This document shows positions 10,323-19,144 of a DNA stretch of 64,000 bases, piece by piece. The stretch covers positions 1-64,000 of the forward strand of contig CAWGNG010000017.1 in the NCBI GenBank assembly GCA_963823895.1. The letters run 5' to 3'. The first letter of the stretch is position 1. The number at the start of each line of letters is the position of its first letter. This stretch comes from G963675935 sp963823895. GTDB lineage: Bacteria > Planctomycetota > Planctomycetia > Pirellulales > Thermoguttaceae. The position numbers were made by a program, and so were the translations under genes. The notes under the pieces were generated by a model. The model was not told the DNA's origin. It ran no database searches and saw nothing but the letters and a program-made list of their open reading frames with translations.

Positions 10323-11210
10323 TTGTTGCAGAGCATGACCGGTTTCGGTGAGGCGCATTCCCAGCAGGACGGTCTGGCCGTGGCGGTCGAGGTCCGCACG
10401 ATCAACAACCGCTTCTTCAAGCTGACGGTTCGCGCCGGCGAGGGCTACGCCTCGCTTGACTCCTTGGTCGAATCGGTGGTGCGCGAGGCCGTTCATCGCG
10501 GCACGATCCAGGTCAACATCCGCGTCGATCGCCGTCGCTCGCCCGACAACTACCGCATCAATGTTGACGTGCTGGAACGCTACCGGCAGCAGCTTGTCGA
10601 ACTGGAGAGCAAGTGGCAGTGCAAGCCCGTCGAGCTTTCGTTGGAGGCACTGTTGCCGCTGCCGGGCGTGATCGACAACTCTCTGGCCGAGAGCGTCGAC
10701 GCCGCGGCCGATTGGCCCGTCATCGAAACCACGCTCAAGACCGCTTTGGAGAGCCTCGGCCGCATGCGCAGCGACGAGGGGCGGGCGATGGCAGCCGACC
10801 TCACCGCCAATTGCCGCTCCATCGCCGAAAGCCTCGGGCAGATCGAACGCCATGCGCCGCTGGTCGTCGAAGACTACCGCAATCGCCTCTTCGAGCGGCT
10901 GAAACGGACGCTGGCCGATTTGGGCGCCCACCTGGAGCCCAACGACGTGATCCGCGAGGTCGGGTTGTTCACTGATCGCAGCGACATCTCGGAGGAGATC
11001 GTCCGCCTGCGGAGCCACCTCGATCAGTTTCAGGAGACCATGGAGCTTCCCGAAAGCTCGGGCCGAAAGCTCGATTTCCTCACCCAGGAGATGTTCCGCG
11101 AGGCGAACACGATCGGATCGAAGGCCAACGACGTGGAAATTGCCCGGCACGTCATTGAGATCAAAACGGCGGTGGAGCGCATCCGGGAAATGATCCAGAA
11201 CATCGAGTGA
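10323..11210 (+). CDS. yicC: YicC/YloC family endoribonuclease
   Basis: YicC-family proteins are RNA endonucleases linked to small-RNA turnover. The protein begins LLQSMTGFGEAHSQ, the family's hallmark N-terminus, which favours a TTG start at 10323 or 10326 over the further upstream TTG at 10308. The C-terminal DUF1732-type segment is present, with EEIVRLRSHLDQF, GRKLDFLTQEMFREANTIGSK and the closing EIKTAVERIREMIQNIE. Length (about 295) is normal. It lies immediately before gmk, the usual bacterial gene pair, separated here by a 45-base hairpin. Confidence 0.92.
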   Translation: MLQSMTGFGEAHSQQDGLAVAVEVRTINNRFFKLTVRAGEGYASLDSLVESVVREAVHRGTIQVNIRVDRRRSPDNYRINVDVLERYRQQLVELESKWQCKPVELSLEALLPLPGVIDNSLAESVDAAADWPVIETTLKTALESLGRMRSDEGRAMAADLTANCRSIAESLGQIERHAPLVVEDYRNRLFERLKRTLADLGAHLEPNDVIREVGLFTDRSDISEEIVRLRSHLDQFQETMELPESSGRKLDFLTQEMFREANTIGSKANDVEIARHVIEIKTAVERIREMIQNIE

Positions 11211-11215
11211 TCTGC

Positions 11216-11260
11216 GGGGACTGTCCCGATTTTCGCGCCAGCGAAAATGGGACTGTCCCC
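11216..11260. repeat. GGGACTGTCCC hairpin between yicC and gmk
   Basis: GGGGACTGTCCCGATTTTCG (from 11216) faces GCGAAAATGGGACTGTCCCC (11241-11260), complementary except for one mismatch, with a four-base loop. Each arm also contains the short palindrome GGGACTGTCCC. It could act as an mRNA stability element or attenuator between the genes, but may be only a dispersed palindromic repeat. Confidence 0.75.
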
Positions 11261-11312
11261 TTCGACGCTGGGAGATTCCCGTTTGCCGCAAGAACCGAGA
11301 CAAACCCAATCC

Positions 11313-11906
11313 ATGCCGGAATCGCCAAAGGGGAAACTGGTGGTGGTCTCGGGGCCCTCGGGAGTGGGCAAGACCTCGGTGATGCGCGCGGTCTATCGAA
11401 TCGCCTGCCTGCCGCTGGTTCGCAGCGTCTCGGCCACCACCCGTCCCTCCCGCCCCGACGAAACCGATGGCGTGGACTATCATTTCCTTACTAATGGGGA
11501 GTTTTTATCTCGCAAACAGAGGGGGGATTTCATCGAATGCTTCGAGGTATTCGGCCAGACCTACTGGTACGGAACCCTTTGGTCGGAAGTGACCACTGGT
11601 CTGGACGCGGGCAAATGGGTAGTCTTAGAGATTGACGTGCAAGGGGCGCAGGCCGTCGTCGAGCGGTTTCCCACCGCGGTGACGATCTTCCTCCGTCCCA
11701 GTTCGCGCGAGGAGCTCGAACGCCGGCTCCGCGGCCGCGGCACCGAAACCGAACCGTCGATCCGATGCCGCCTGGCCCAGGCCGACCACGAACTGGCCCA
11801 GGCCGGCCGTTATCAATACCAGGTCATCAACGACAACATGGATCAGGCGGTCCGCCAGATTTGCGAAATTCTGACTAGAGAATGGGAGAGAACTCGACAT
11901 GATTGA
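11313..11906 (+). CDS. gmk: Guanylate kinase
   Basis: Gmk phosphorylates GMP to GDP with ATP in purine nucleotide synthesis. The P-loop GPSGVGKTSV sits near the N-terminus, followed by the GMP-binding segment SVSATTRPSRPDETDGVDYHF and the EIDVQGAQ strand; the length of 197 residues is typical. The start at 11313 (MPESPKGKLVVVSG) is chosen because the longer frame runs back into the palindromic repeat. The 3' end overlaps rpoZ by 8 bases, indicating translational coupling. Confidence 0.95.
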   Translation: MPESPKGKLVVVSGPSGVGKTSVMRAVYRIACLPLVRSVSATTRPSRPDETDGVDYHFLTNGEFLSRKQRGDFIECFEVFGQTYWYGTLWSEVTTGLDAGKWVVLEIDVQGAQAVVERFPTAVTIFLRPSSREELERRLRGRGTETEPSIRCRLAQADHELAQAGRYQYQVINDNMDQAVRQICEILTREWERTRHD

Positions 11907-12159
11907 CGAATTGCGGGAAGAGGAAATCATCAAGAAAGTCGGGGGCCGCTTCAAGTTGTCGACGCTCATCCAGAAGCGTATGGTGCAACTGAACGCCGGC
12001 TCGCGGCCGCTGGTCGATCCGAAAAACGACAATCGAATGCAGATCGTCATCAACGAGATCCTGCAAGACAAGATATTCCTCGACACCGAGTTGAACGTGC
12101 AAGTGGCGCCCGGGGCTCAGCCGCCGGGGACGTTGGACCTCGACTTCCGCGATCTATAA
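11899..12159 (+). CDS. rpoZ: DNA-directed RNA polymerase omega subunit
   Basis: Omega helps assemble RNA polymerase by chaperoning beta-prime. The 86-residue protein has the omega-type N-terminal core, with GGRFKLSTLIQKRMVQLNAGSRPLV followed by VINEILQDKIFL. The C-terminal part is rich in Pro and Asp, as in planctomycete homologues. Position directly after gmk, with an 8-base overlap, strongly supports the call because gmk-rpoZ-coaBC is a widespread order. Confidence 0.9.
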   Translation: MIDELREEEIIKKVGGRFKLSTLIQKRMVQLNAGSRPLVDPKNDNRMQIVINEILQDKIFLDTELNVQVAPGAQPPGTLDLDFRDL

Positions 12160-12191
12160 TTTGTGTAGGGTGGGCCGAGCACAGCGAGCTC

Positions 12192-12277
12192 GGGTGCCAT
12201 GCCCACGCTTGTCGTGGGCATGTAATTCGGGACTCCCGATGATCGACATGCCCACGACAAGCGTGGGCATGGCACCC
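12192..12277. repeat. 32-bp inverted repeat between rpoZ and coaC
   Basis: The arms at 12192-12223 (GGGTGCCATGCCCACGCTTG...) and 12246-12277 are perfectly complementary over 32 bases with a 22-base loop. Each arm contains its own palindrome, CCCACGCTTGTCGTGGG. The upstream flank (TGTAGGGTGGGCCGAG) resembles the start of the larger palindrome at 50733, so these may be related dispersed elements. Confidence 0.85.
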
Positions 12278-12305
12278 ATTCTCCGACATTTCCACGGCGA
12301 AGACC

Positions 12306-12845
12306 ATGAAGGGACGCGAACTGCTCATCGGGGTCAGCGGGGGAATCGCGGCCTACAAGACCGCCGCCCTGGTGAGCCAACTGGTGCAGGCCGGGGCCGG
12401 AGTCACGGTCGTCATGACTCGATCGGCCACGCGGTTGATTGCGCCCAAGACGTTCGAAGCGCTGACCAGCCGGCCGGTTGAGTTGCGCGTTTTCGGTTCC
12501 GCGGCCCATCCGCACATCGAGATCGCCCAACGGGCCGAGTTGCTCTGCGTTGCTCCCGCCACCGCCAACATTCTCGCCAAAGCCGCCTGCGGATTGGCCG
12601 ACGATCTGCTGAGCACGGTCTTGCTGGCTTTCGACGGCCCGGTGCTGATGGCCCCGGCAATGAATAGCGTGATGTGGCAAAAGCCCGCTGTGCAACGCAA
12701 TCTCGCCCAACTTCGCGCCGACGGCGTTCAGTTGATCGATCCAGGCGAGGGCCATCTCAGTTGCGGCATGTACGGCCCGGGACGCATGGCCGAGCCGGAG
12801 ACGATCTTCAAGGCGATCACCGAGCGATTGGAAGAAGTGAGGTAG
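12306..12845 (+). CDS. coaC: Phosphopantothenoylcysteine decarboxylase (flavoprotein)
   Basis: This enzyme decarboxylates phosphopantothenoylcysteine to phosphopantetheine in coenzyme A synthesis using FMN. The 179-residue protein begins with the flavoprotein signature LLIGVSGGIAAYKTAAL and has LCVAPATANILAKAACGLADDLLS, the PAMNSVMW motif and the substrate-clamp SCGMYGPGRMAEPE. It contains only the decarboxylase half; the CoaB synthetase domain, fused to it in many bacteria, is absent here and must be encoded elsewhere. It follows rpoZ across a hairpin repeat. Confidence 0.9.
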   Translation: MKGRELLIGVSGGIAAYKTAALVSQLVQAGAGVTVVMTRSATRLIAPKTFEALTSRPVELRVFGSAAHPHIEIAQRAELLCVAPATANILAKAACGLADDLLSTVLLAFDGPVLMAPAMNSVMWQKPAVQRNLAQLRADGVQLIDPGEGHLSCGMYGPGRMAEPETIFKAITERLEEVR

Positions 12846-13002
12846 AATTGCTGTGGTCGTCCATTAGGTTCCGCGCAGATGGTTCTTGCCGACTAACCAC
12901 AACCGCTTGCGGTTTCGCATGTAACGCGGCATAATCCCCTGTGGTGCTTCGTGGATTGATCGACGATGCCACGCAAACCTGTTTTTGGAGTTGGGCGGCA
13001 TC

Positions 13003-13587
13003 ATGGACGCACACGCCTACATCATCGCCGGACCGAACGGGGCGGGCAAGACGACCTTCGCCAGGGACTTCTTGCCCAAGTATGCCCGCTGCCTGGAATT
13101 CCTCAACGTCGACCTTATGGCAGCCGGTCTTTCGCCTTTCGATCCCGACTCCGCCGCGATTGCCGCCGGACGATTGCTCTTGTCGCGGATGAGAGAATTG
13201 ATCCAGCAGGAAAGGAGCTTTGCGTTCGAGACCACTCTCGCCGGGAGGAGTTACGTGCGGATCCTGCATGACATGAAGCGAAGGGGCTACCACCTGCATC
13301 TGTTTTATCTGTGGTTGCCCAACGTTGAACTAGCAATTGCCCGTGTGGCACGTCGCGTTGAGCAAGGCGGTCACAATGTCGCGGAGGAGGTGATTCGGCG
13401 CCGGTTCTCCATGGGAATGCACAACCTTGTCGAGTTCTACCTGCCACTGTTCGACGCATGGATGCTATTCGACAGTTCTACCCCGCATCCGCGGAAGATT
13501 GCTTGCTACGATGGCGAAAAAACCCAAGTCTTAGACGCCGACGTCTACGAGCGTTCGCTGGGGACTAATAAGGAGCGTAAAGCATGA
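13003..13587 (+). CDS. Zeta-toxin-like P-loop kinase
   Basis: The 194-residue protein has the P-loop AGPNGAGKTTFARDFLP, followed by FLNVDLMAAGLSPF, ERSFAFETTLAGRSYVRIL and an Arg-rich lid (ARVARRVEQGGHNVAEEVIRRRF). This is the arrangement of the zeta toxin/UDP-GlcNAc kinase family. Family members can phosphorylate peptidoglycan precursors and cause growth arrest, but chromosomal homologues may be ordinary kinases. The ATG at 13003 is preferred over a TTG at 12985. The stop overlaps the next start by 4 bases (ATGA), so the two genes are probably a translation-coupled pair. Confidence 0.78.
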   Translation: MDAHAYIIAGPNGAGKTTFARDFLPKYARCLEFLNVDLMAAGLSPFDPDSAAIAAGRLLLSRMRELIQQERSFAFETTLAGRSYVRILHDMKRRGYHLHLFYLWLPNVELAIARVARRVEQGGHNVAEEVIRRRFSMGMHNLVEFYLPLFDAWMLFDSSTPHPRKIACYDGEKTQVLDADVYERSLGTNKERKA

Positions 13588-13775
13588 CAAAGGCAGATTT
13601 GCTCTTCGAGGAAGCCGAAAGGGCCATGCAAGAAGCCGCTGACAAAGTTGTTGAGGAGGCTCGACGAGCGCACGGGGTTGTCGTCGTTTGGGAGAACGGC
13701 GCCGTCCGTCGCATTCCGGCCGACCAACTGCCAATCGCAGATGCCGGCGTGGCCGATAAGCCGGCCGGCAAATAG
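13584..13775 (+). CDS. Small acidic protein coupled to the zeta-like kinase
   Basis: A 63-residue protein with a predicted helical, charged N-terminal half (MTKADLLFEEAERAMQEAAD) and a short beta-rich end (VVVVWENGAVRRIPADQLP). Its start overlaps the stop of the zeta-like kinase by 4 bases. The size and coupling resemble an antitoxin or accessory subunit, but it shows no epsilon-antitoxin sequence and normally antitoxins precede their toxins. The function is not known. Confidence 0.6.
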   Translation: MTKADLLFEEAERAMQEAADKVVEEARRAHGVVVVWENGAVRRIPADQLPIADAGVADKPAGK

Positions 13776-13788
13776 AAAGGACGCGGTC

Positions 13789-14448
13789 ATGTGGCGGTTC
13801 CTTCGCAGCCCGAGGCGGGTTTTGGCAAGTGTTCTCGTCGCGGGCTCCGTTTGCTTGCTCTGTATGATTGTCTATGCGTATTGGGATCGTCCGCGAATTG
13901 AGATCAAATCGCTCGATGAGACCTTCATGGAATTCTGCCTTTCCACCGGATTCGGCCGCGGAGTGGGCGACACCTACATCTACCGGATTTGGACGTGCCC
14001 AGATCAGAGCAATGTCCACCATCTCACCTGCGAAGAGCTATCCGCCCGCCTAAACTCCACCGACTTTCTGCAACAGTACAAAAACGCGGCAACCCAACGC
14101 TACGGCCGTTTGTCAGAGTTGTTTGCTGGGCCAGACGGCGGGCGGCTTGCCTTCCGATGCAAGAGAAGCGACCATATCGCGCGAACGCCGCCGCCGGCTC
14201 CGCCGGATGCGAAGGTGGGTGATTTTTTCGCGGGACTGATGGTTTCGGGGGTCTTTTTCCAGCGATTCGCGGTGCATCGACCCACATACGAATGGAGCGG
14301 TTGGCTCCAGACGCACCTCCCGTTCCTACCCGATACAGTGAGGCTTCAGAAAGAAGCCGACGAGTTCAACCAAGACGCAGTTGACATTCTCGATGCCCAA
14401 TTGCGCCTTGTCGATCCGAGTCGGGAATGGCAAAAGTACTTGCCGTAG
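13789..14448 (+). CDS. Hypothetical single-span membrane protein
   Basis: A 219-residue protein starting MWRFLRSPRRVLASVLVAG with one N-terminal hydrophobic segment (about residues 10-31). The remainder is soluble, with three Cys residues (FCLSTGFG, WTCPD, LTCEEL) and a Pro-rich stretch TPPPAPPDA. It begins 13 bases after the small partner gene and so may belong to the same transcript. No family was recognised; the start was chosen because upstream residues are a shadow of the previous gene. Confidence 0.55.
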   Translation: MWRFLRSPRRVLASVLVAGSVCLLCMIVYAYWDRPRIEIKSLDETFMEFCLSTGFGRGVGDTYIYRIWTCPDQSNVHHLTCEELSARLNSTDFLQQYKNAATQRYGRLSELFAGPDGGRLAFRCKRSDHIARTPPPAPPDAKVGDFFAGLMVSGVFFQRFAVHRPTYEWSGWLQTHLPFLPDTVRLQKEADEFNQDAVDILDAQLRLVDPSREWQKYLP

Positions 14449-14506
14449 GCGGACAAAGACGGCGGAGGCCGCGTGAAACCACGCCTCTGCATACAGGAGT
14501 CCTGGA

Positions 14507-17140
14507 ATGGCATTTCGTTTCGACAAACTCACCCTTAAAGCACAGGAAGCCGTAGCGCAGGCGCAGGAATTGGCCACCGATCGGGGACATGCGGAAATCG
14601 ATCCGCTGCACCTGCTGGCCGGGCTGCTTTCGGAGAACGACGGCATCGTTGGGCCGATCCTGGAACGCATCGGGGTTAATCGCGGACAACTCGACAAGAT
14701 CGTTCAGGCCGAACTGGGGCATTTCGCCCGCACGTCGGGCGGGACGCCGCCGCAGGTTGGCCGCGAACTCAACAAGGTGCTCGAAGACGCCCAACGCCAG
14801 GCCGACGCCATGAAGGACGAGTTCATCTCGACCGAACACTTGCTGCTGGCGCTCGCCAAGGTCGACTCGAAGGCCAAAAACGTGCTGAAACTCAACGCCA
14901 TCACCGACAAGGAACTGCTCCAGGTGTTGCAGGCCGTCCGCGGCAGCACGCGCGTTACCGATCAGACGCCGGAGGGCAAATTCCAGGCCCTGGAACGTTA
15001 CGGCATCGATCTGGTCGAGCGGGCGCGGCAGGGAAAGCTCGATCCGGTCATCGGCCGCGATCAGGAAATCCGCCGCGTGATGCAAGTCCTCTCGCGGCGG
15101 ACGAAAAACAATCCCGTGCTCATCGGCGAGCCGGGCGTCGGCAAAACCGCCATCGCCGAAGGGCTCGCCCTGCGAATCGTCGATGCCGACGTGCCGGAAA
15201 GCCTCAAGAACAAGCGGGTGATCGCACTCGACATGGGGGCTTTGGTGGCGGGCACGAAATTCCGCGGTGAATTCGAGGAACGCCTCAAGGCCGTCCTCCG
15301 CGAAGTGGCCGATTCGGGCAACGTGATCCTCTTCATCGACGAATTGCACACGGTCGTCGGCGCCGGCCGCGCCGAAGGGGGCAGCGACGCCGCGAATCTG
15401 TTGAAGCCGGCCTTGGCCCGCGGCGAGCTTCGCTGCATCGGGGCGACTACGCTCGACGAGTACCGCAAATACGTCGAGAAGGACGCCGCGCTGGAGCGGC
15501 GTTTCCAGCCCGTGACGGTCGGCGAGCCCTCGGTCGAAGACACGATCGCCATCCTCCGCGGGCTCAAGCCGCGCTACGAAGCCCATTACAAGGGCGTGCG
15601 GATCAAGGATTCCGCCCTGGTGGCGGCGGCCAATCTGTCGCACCGCTACATCGCCGACCGTTTCCTCCCCGACAAGGCCATCGACTTGATGGACGAGGCC
15701 ACTAGCCGGCTGGCGATGGAGTTGGAGAGCGTGCCCGGCGAAATCGACGTGGTGCAGCGACGGTTGGTGCAACTTGAACTGGCCGACCGGCAACTTGCCG
15801 AGGAGACCGAGGAGCATGCCAAGCAGCGGCGGGTCGAGGTGCAGGAGGAGATGGCCGAGTTGCGGAAGAAACTGACCGACCTGCGGCAGCAATGGGAACT
15901 GGAAAAGAGCGGCCTGGGCGACGTGCAGCAAATCCGCCAACGCCTGATGGACGTCGAGTTGCAGTGCAACCAGCTTGCCGCGGCGATCAAGGAGAAGCAG
16001 TCGAGCGGCATTGTCGTCCGCGAGGAAGACTACCAGAAGCTCTACGAGCTGGATCAGAATCGCAAGCGGCTGGCCGAACAATTGGAGAAGGCCGAATCGC
16101 AGGAAGACAAGCCCGCCGATGGCACGCGGCGATTGCTGCGGCGCGAGGTCGGGCCCGAGGAGATCGCCGAAGTGGTCAGTGCATGGACCGGCATCCCGGT
16201 TTCCCGCATGATGGAGACCGAGCGGGCGAAACTGTTGGTGCTCGAAGAACGCATCCATCAACGCCTGGTCGGCCAGGACGAAGCGGTCGAGGCGGTCGCC
16301 AACGCGGTCCGCCGCAATCGTTCCGGCCTGCAAGACCCCAATCGCCCCATCGGCTCGTTCATCTTCCTCGGGCCGACCGGCGTGGGCAAGACCGAACTGT
16401 GCAAGGCCCTGGCCGAGGTGATGTTCGACAGCGAGGCGGCGATGGTGCGGCTCGACATGAGCGAGTTTATGGAGCGGCACACCGTCAGCCGCCTGATCGG
16501 CGCCCCACCGGGCTACGTCGGCTACGAAGAGGGGGGCATGTTGACCGAAGCCGTCCGCCGCCGGCCGTATTGCGTGATCCTGTTGGACGAAATCGAGAAG
16601 GCCCATCGCGACGTGTTCAATATCCTCTTGCAAGTCTTGGACGACGGCCGGCTGAGCGACAATCAGGGCCACACGGTCGATTTCACCAACACGATCGTGG
16701 TAATGACCAGCAACATCGGCAGCCAGGTAATCCAGGAGATCGCCAAGGAGGGCGGCAGCGAAGAGGAGATGCGGCAGGCGGTGATGGACACGCTGCAAAC
16801 ACGGTTCCTGCCCGAGTTCCTAAACCGCGTCGACGAGATCATGATCTTCCATCCTCTGGGGCCCGATCAGATTCGCAAGATCGTCGATTTGCAGATCGAC
16901 CGCTTGCGGAAGCAATTGGCCGAGAGGGGCATTCGCCTCGAAGTGACCAACGCCGCGCTAAGTGCGATTGCCGAAGAAGGCTACGACCCGACCTACGGCG
17001 CCCGCCCGCTGAAGCGCGTGATTCAGCAGCGCGTGCAGAACCCGCTGGCCGTCGAGATGCTCAAGCAGGAGTTCGGCGAAGGGAGCGGAGTGAAGATCGG
17101 CTACGCGGACGGGGAGTTTACGTTCGAGCGGAGCGAATGA
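14507..17140 (+). CDS. clpB: ATP-dependent disaggregase ClpB
   Basis: ClpB is a hexameric AAA+ ATPase that pulls polypeptides out of aggregates together with DnaK/DnaJ/GrpE. The 877-residue protein has the N-terminal Clp repeat domain (1-150), AAA1 with Walker A GEPGVGKTA near residue 206 and Walker B VILFIDELHT, the coiled-coil middle domain (about 400-530, which distinguishes ClpB from ClpA/ClpC), and AAA2 with GPTGVGKTE near residue 622 and VILLDEIEKAH. The C-terminus GARPLKRVIQ is intact. It stands alone here rather than in the dnaJ-grpE block at 30-32 kb. A long antisense open frame across it is a codon-bias shadow. Confidence 0.97.
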   Translation: MAFRFDKLTLKAQEAVAQAQELATDRGHAEIDPLHLLAGLLSENDGIVGPILERIGVNRGQLDKIVQAELGHFARTSGGTPPQVGRELNKVLEDAQRQADAMKDEFISTEHLLLALAKVDSKAKNVLKLNAITDKELLQVLQAVRGSTRVTDQTPEGKFQALERYGIDLVERARQGKLDPVIGRDQEIRRVMQVLSRRTKNNPVLIGEPGVGKTAIAEGLALRIVDADVPESLKNKRVIALDMGALVAGTKFRGEFEERLKAVLREVADSGNVILFIDELHTVVGAGRAEGGSDAANLLKPALARGELRCIGATTLDEYRKYVEKDAALERRFQPVTVGEPSVEDTIAILRGLKPRYEAHYKGVRIKDSALVAAANLSHRYIADRFLPDKAIDLMDEATSRLAMELESVPGEIDVVQRRLVQLELADRQLAEETEEHAKQRRVEVQEEMAELRKKLTDLRQQWELEKSGLGDVQQIRQRLMDVELQCNQLAAAIKEKQSSGIVVREEDYQKLYELDQNRKRLAEQLEKAESQEDKPADGTRRLLRREVGPEEIAEVVSAWTGIPVSRMMETERAKLLVLEERIHQRLVGQDEAVEAVANAVRRNRSGLQDPNRPIGSFIFLGPTGVGKTELCKALAEVMFDSEAAMVRLDMSEFMERHTVSRLIGAPPGYVGYEEGGMLTEAVRRRPYCVILLDEIEKAHRDVFNILLQVLDDGRLSDNQGHTVDFTNTIVVMTSNIGSQVIQEIAKEGGSEEEMRQAVMDTLQTRFLPEFLNRVDEIMIFHPLGPDQIRKIVDLQIDRLRKQLAERGIRLEVTNAALSAIAEEGYDPTYGARPLKRVIQQRVQNPLAVEMLKQEFGEGSGVKIGYADGEFTFERSE

Positions 17141-17214
17141 GGCGGAGGAATGTATACTGTCCGGCGAAGTCGTGCTATAATAAGTCAGGGGCTGTAGGAC
17201 ACGTGGGGAGTTTC

Positions 17215-17421
17215 ATGGTAAGGACCATCGACGCTACATTCGACGGCATCGTGTTTCGGCCCGCGGAGCCGATCTCGCTGAAACCAAACACGCGAGTGCG
17301 GCTGACCGTTGAAACGCCAGAGCCCGCGACGGGACCGGCCGCGTCCTTTCTCGACACCGCTTCCTCTTTGAACCTCGAGGGGCCGGTCGACTGGTCGGCG
17401 AACCTACATCGGGACGCCTAA
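17215..17421 (+). CDS. AF2212/DUF104-like antitoxin, orphan
   Basis: A 68-residue protein opening MVRTIDATFDGIVFRPAEP, followed by LKPNTRVRLTVE, the beta-strand pattern of small DUF104/AF2212-like antitoxins. Its end, SFLDTASSLNLEGPVDWSAN, matches the tail by which such proteins bind VapC. The usual PIN-domain toxin is not found downstream: 17422-17568 has no credible gene. It is therefore an orphan, or the toxin gene has decayed. It lies 74 bases after clpB on the same strand. Confidence 0.6.
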   Translation: MVRTIDATFDGIVFRPAEPISLKPNTRVRLTVETPEPATGPAASFLDTASSLNLEGPVDWSANLHRDA

Positions 17422-17568
17422 GACTTCATGGCTCTGCGCGATGCTCCGGTTTACCAGTTCGCCCGTGGCGAGCGTTGTTGCCAACCTGCTCTTCAACCTC
17501 GTTGCCGCCCATGATATACTGGCGAACGCTCTCAATTTCACCACCAATTCTCAACGTCGGGGTGTCTC

Positions 17569-19014
17569 ATGGATTCTCTTCCAAACTATTTGGCGGTAGC
17601 GCAGCCGGTGCCGAAAACCAACCGCGTGCCTTGGTATCTGAGCTCGGCGCAGACCTATGCCGGAGTAATACTCTGGTTCGTTTTTTGGCAAGATATAGCC
17701 GTCGGCAGCGGGATCAATAAGGACTTAGGCCAGTATTCGGCCTTTGCCGGCGGAGTTCTGTCTCATGGTCTGTTCGTGGCCCTCGCCGGCATCGTGGTTG
17801 CGGCCTTGATCTGCCATTTCTTGTTTTATCTGGTGCCCGGCCTGCTTGGATTCAAGAGCAGTATGCCCTTGTACGTCGTGGGGACTTCAACATACGGAGC
17901 TTACGGCGGCTTTATTATGCCCGGCTTCCTGATGGGTCTACTGCAATTCGGTTGGCTTGGGGTCAGCTCGTTTGCCGCTGGCATTCTCTTGTGCAAACCG
18001 TTCGGTCCGGGGCCGGGCTCCTTCGCCTGCAATGCCGTGTCGACGGTCTGGGCCGTCGCTGCCGCGTTTGTGGGAATGAAGGGCATTCGCTACGTCGGGC
18101 GAATCAACACCTTCGCTCCGATCGTTCCGCTTGTCGCCCTGGCAATTCTGGCATTCGGCACGTTCGGCGGCTTGAGCGGATTCCAGCCGCACGAGCTTGT
18201 CAAAGCGGGATTGGACGTGCCTATCAAGGACGGCGTAACGTTACATGCCAAGGATCCCCTGTCCGCTCCGCTGGCTTTTTGCTTAATCCTCACCTACATC
18301 GTCGGCTTTTTCGCCACCGCGGGCGCAGCCGGCGTCGATTTCGGGATGAACAACCGCAACGCGAAAGATGTCCATATCGGCGGCCTCGTGGGAATCGTCC
18401 TTGCGACTCTCGTGGCGGGCGGGATCGCCATGTTGGCCGTCGCCGGGGGCAGCCATTTGGGCCTTGCCCCCAACGGCGCTCTTCGGGCTACCGATCTGCT
18501 CCCGAAAATCATGGGAAAGAACGCCGCCGATATCCTCCTTTGGATTCTCGCCTTGGCGACGTTCCCGTCATCCTGCTTCTCATCGTTCATCGCCGCCAAC
18601 AGCTTTAAGACTACCTTGCCGAAGATCAACCCGTGGCTTTCTGTGGGAATCGGCACGTTGGGGAGCGTTTTGCTGGCCGTTACCGGTTTGGCAGGCAATG
18701 TGATTGGCGTATTCACGGTCATCGGCGCCTCCTTCGGGCCGATCTGCGGGGCGATGGCCGCCGATTACTTGCTGGCCGGGCGCAAATGGTCCGGGCCGCG
18801 TGCCGGTTTCAATCCGGCGGGCTGGATATCCTGGGCGGTCGGCTTTGTCATCGGCGGCGCCGGACTGATTCCCGGCCTGAGCCACATCATTCCCGAGATT
18901 CCCGCCCCGCCGGTGGCCGCGTTTATCGTCGGATTCGTCCTCTACGCGGTATTGGCAAAGGTCGGCATTCAAACCCGGCTCTTGAAAATGCCGCAGCTCG
19001 AGCAGGCGAACTGA
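17569..19014 (+). CDS. NCS1-family (purine-cytosine permease-like) transporter
   Basis: A 481-residue integral membrane protein with about 12 hydrophobic segments. The N-terminus (VPWYLSSAQTYAGVILWFVFW), the GSFACNAVSTVWAVAAAF segment and the VTGLAGNVIGVFTVIGASFGPICGAMAADYLL stretch fit the NCS1/cytosine permease fold. Substrates of the family are nucleobases, hydantoins, thiamine or related small molecules, symported with Na+ or H+. It is convergent with the catabolic cluster that follows, separated by a long hairpin at 19039-19120, so it is a neighbour but not a proven part of that pathway. The substrate is unknown. Confidence 0.8.
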   Translation: MDSLPNYLAVAQPVPKTNRVPWYLSSAQTYAGVILWFVFWQDIAVGSGINKDLGQYSAFAGGVLSHGLFVALAGIVVAALICHFLFYLVPGLLGFKSSMPLYVVGTSTYGAYGGFIMPGFLMGLLQFGWLGVSSFAAGILLCKPFGPGPGSFACNAVSTVWAVAAAFVGMKGIRYVGRINTFAPIVPLVALAILAFGTFGGLSGFQPHELVKAGLDVPIKDGVTLHAKDPLSAPLAFCLILTYIVGFFATAGAAGVDFGMNNRNAKDVHIGGLVGIVLATLVAGGIAMLAVAGGSHLGLAPNGALRATDLLPKIMGKNAADILLWILALATFPSSCFSSFIAANSFKTTLPKINPWLSVGIGTLGSVLLAVTGLAGNVIGVFTVIGASFGPICGAMAADYLLAGRKWSGPRAGFNPAGWISWAVGFVIGGAGLIPGLSHIIPEIPAPPVAAFIVGFVLYAVLAKVGIQTRLLKMPQLEQAN

Positions 19015-19038
19015 CAGATTCGTTCCGAACTCGTTCCT

Positions 19039-19120
19039 CGTTTAGCCCGGAGCCAGCGGCGACGGCGGGGGCAATGATGGCGATTCTGCGCCGCCGTCGC
19101 CGTTGGCTCCGGGCTAAACG
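19039..19120. repeat. GTTTAGC-type long hairpin, possible two-way terminator
   Basis: CGTTTAGCCCGGAGCCAGCG... (from 19039) and its near-perfect complement ending CCGGGCTAAACG (to 19120) give arms of about 29 bases. It sits between two converging genes and could terminate both. It shares the TTTAGC/GCTAAA ends with copies at 8901, 24274 and 32441. Confidence 0.75.
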
Positions 19121-19144
19121 ACGGTACCTGAACGCGCGCTCCGG

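Noticed and set aside
14366..16798. Long minus-strand open frame of 810 codons opposite clpB
   Set aside because: It is antisense to a complete ClpB gene, contains no domain, and long open antisense frames are expected in GC-rich genes with this codon use.
15892..17421. 509-codon plus-strand frame overlapping clpB
   Set aside because: Only its last 68 codons (17215-17421) are a real gene, with their own ATG; the rest is out of frame with clpB.
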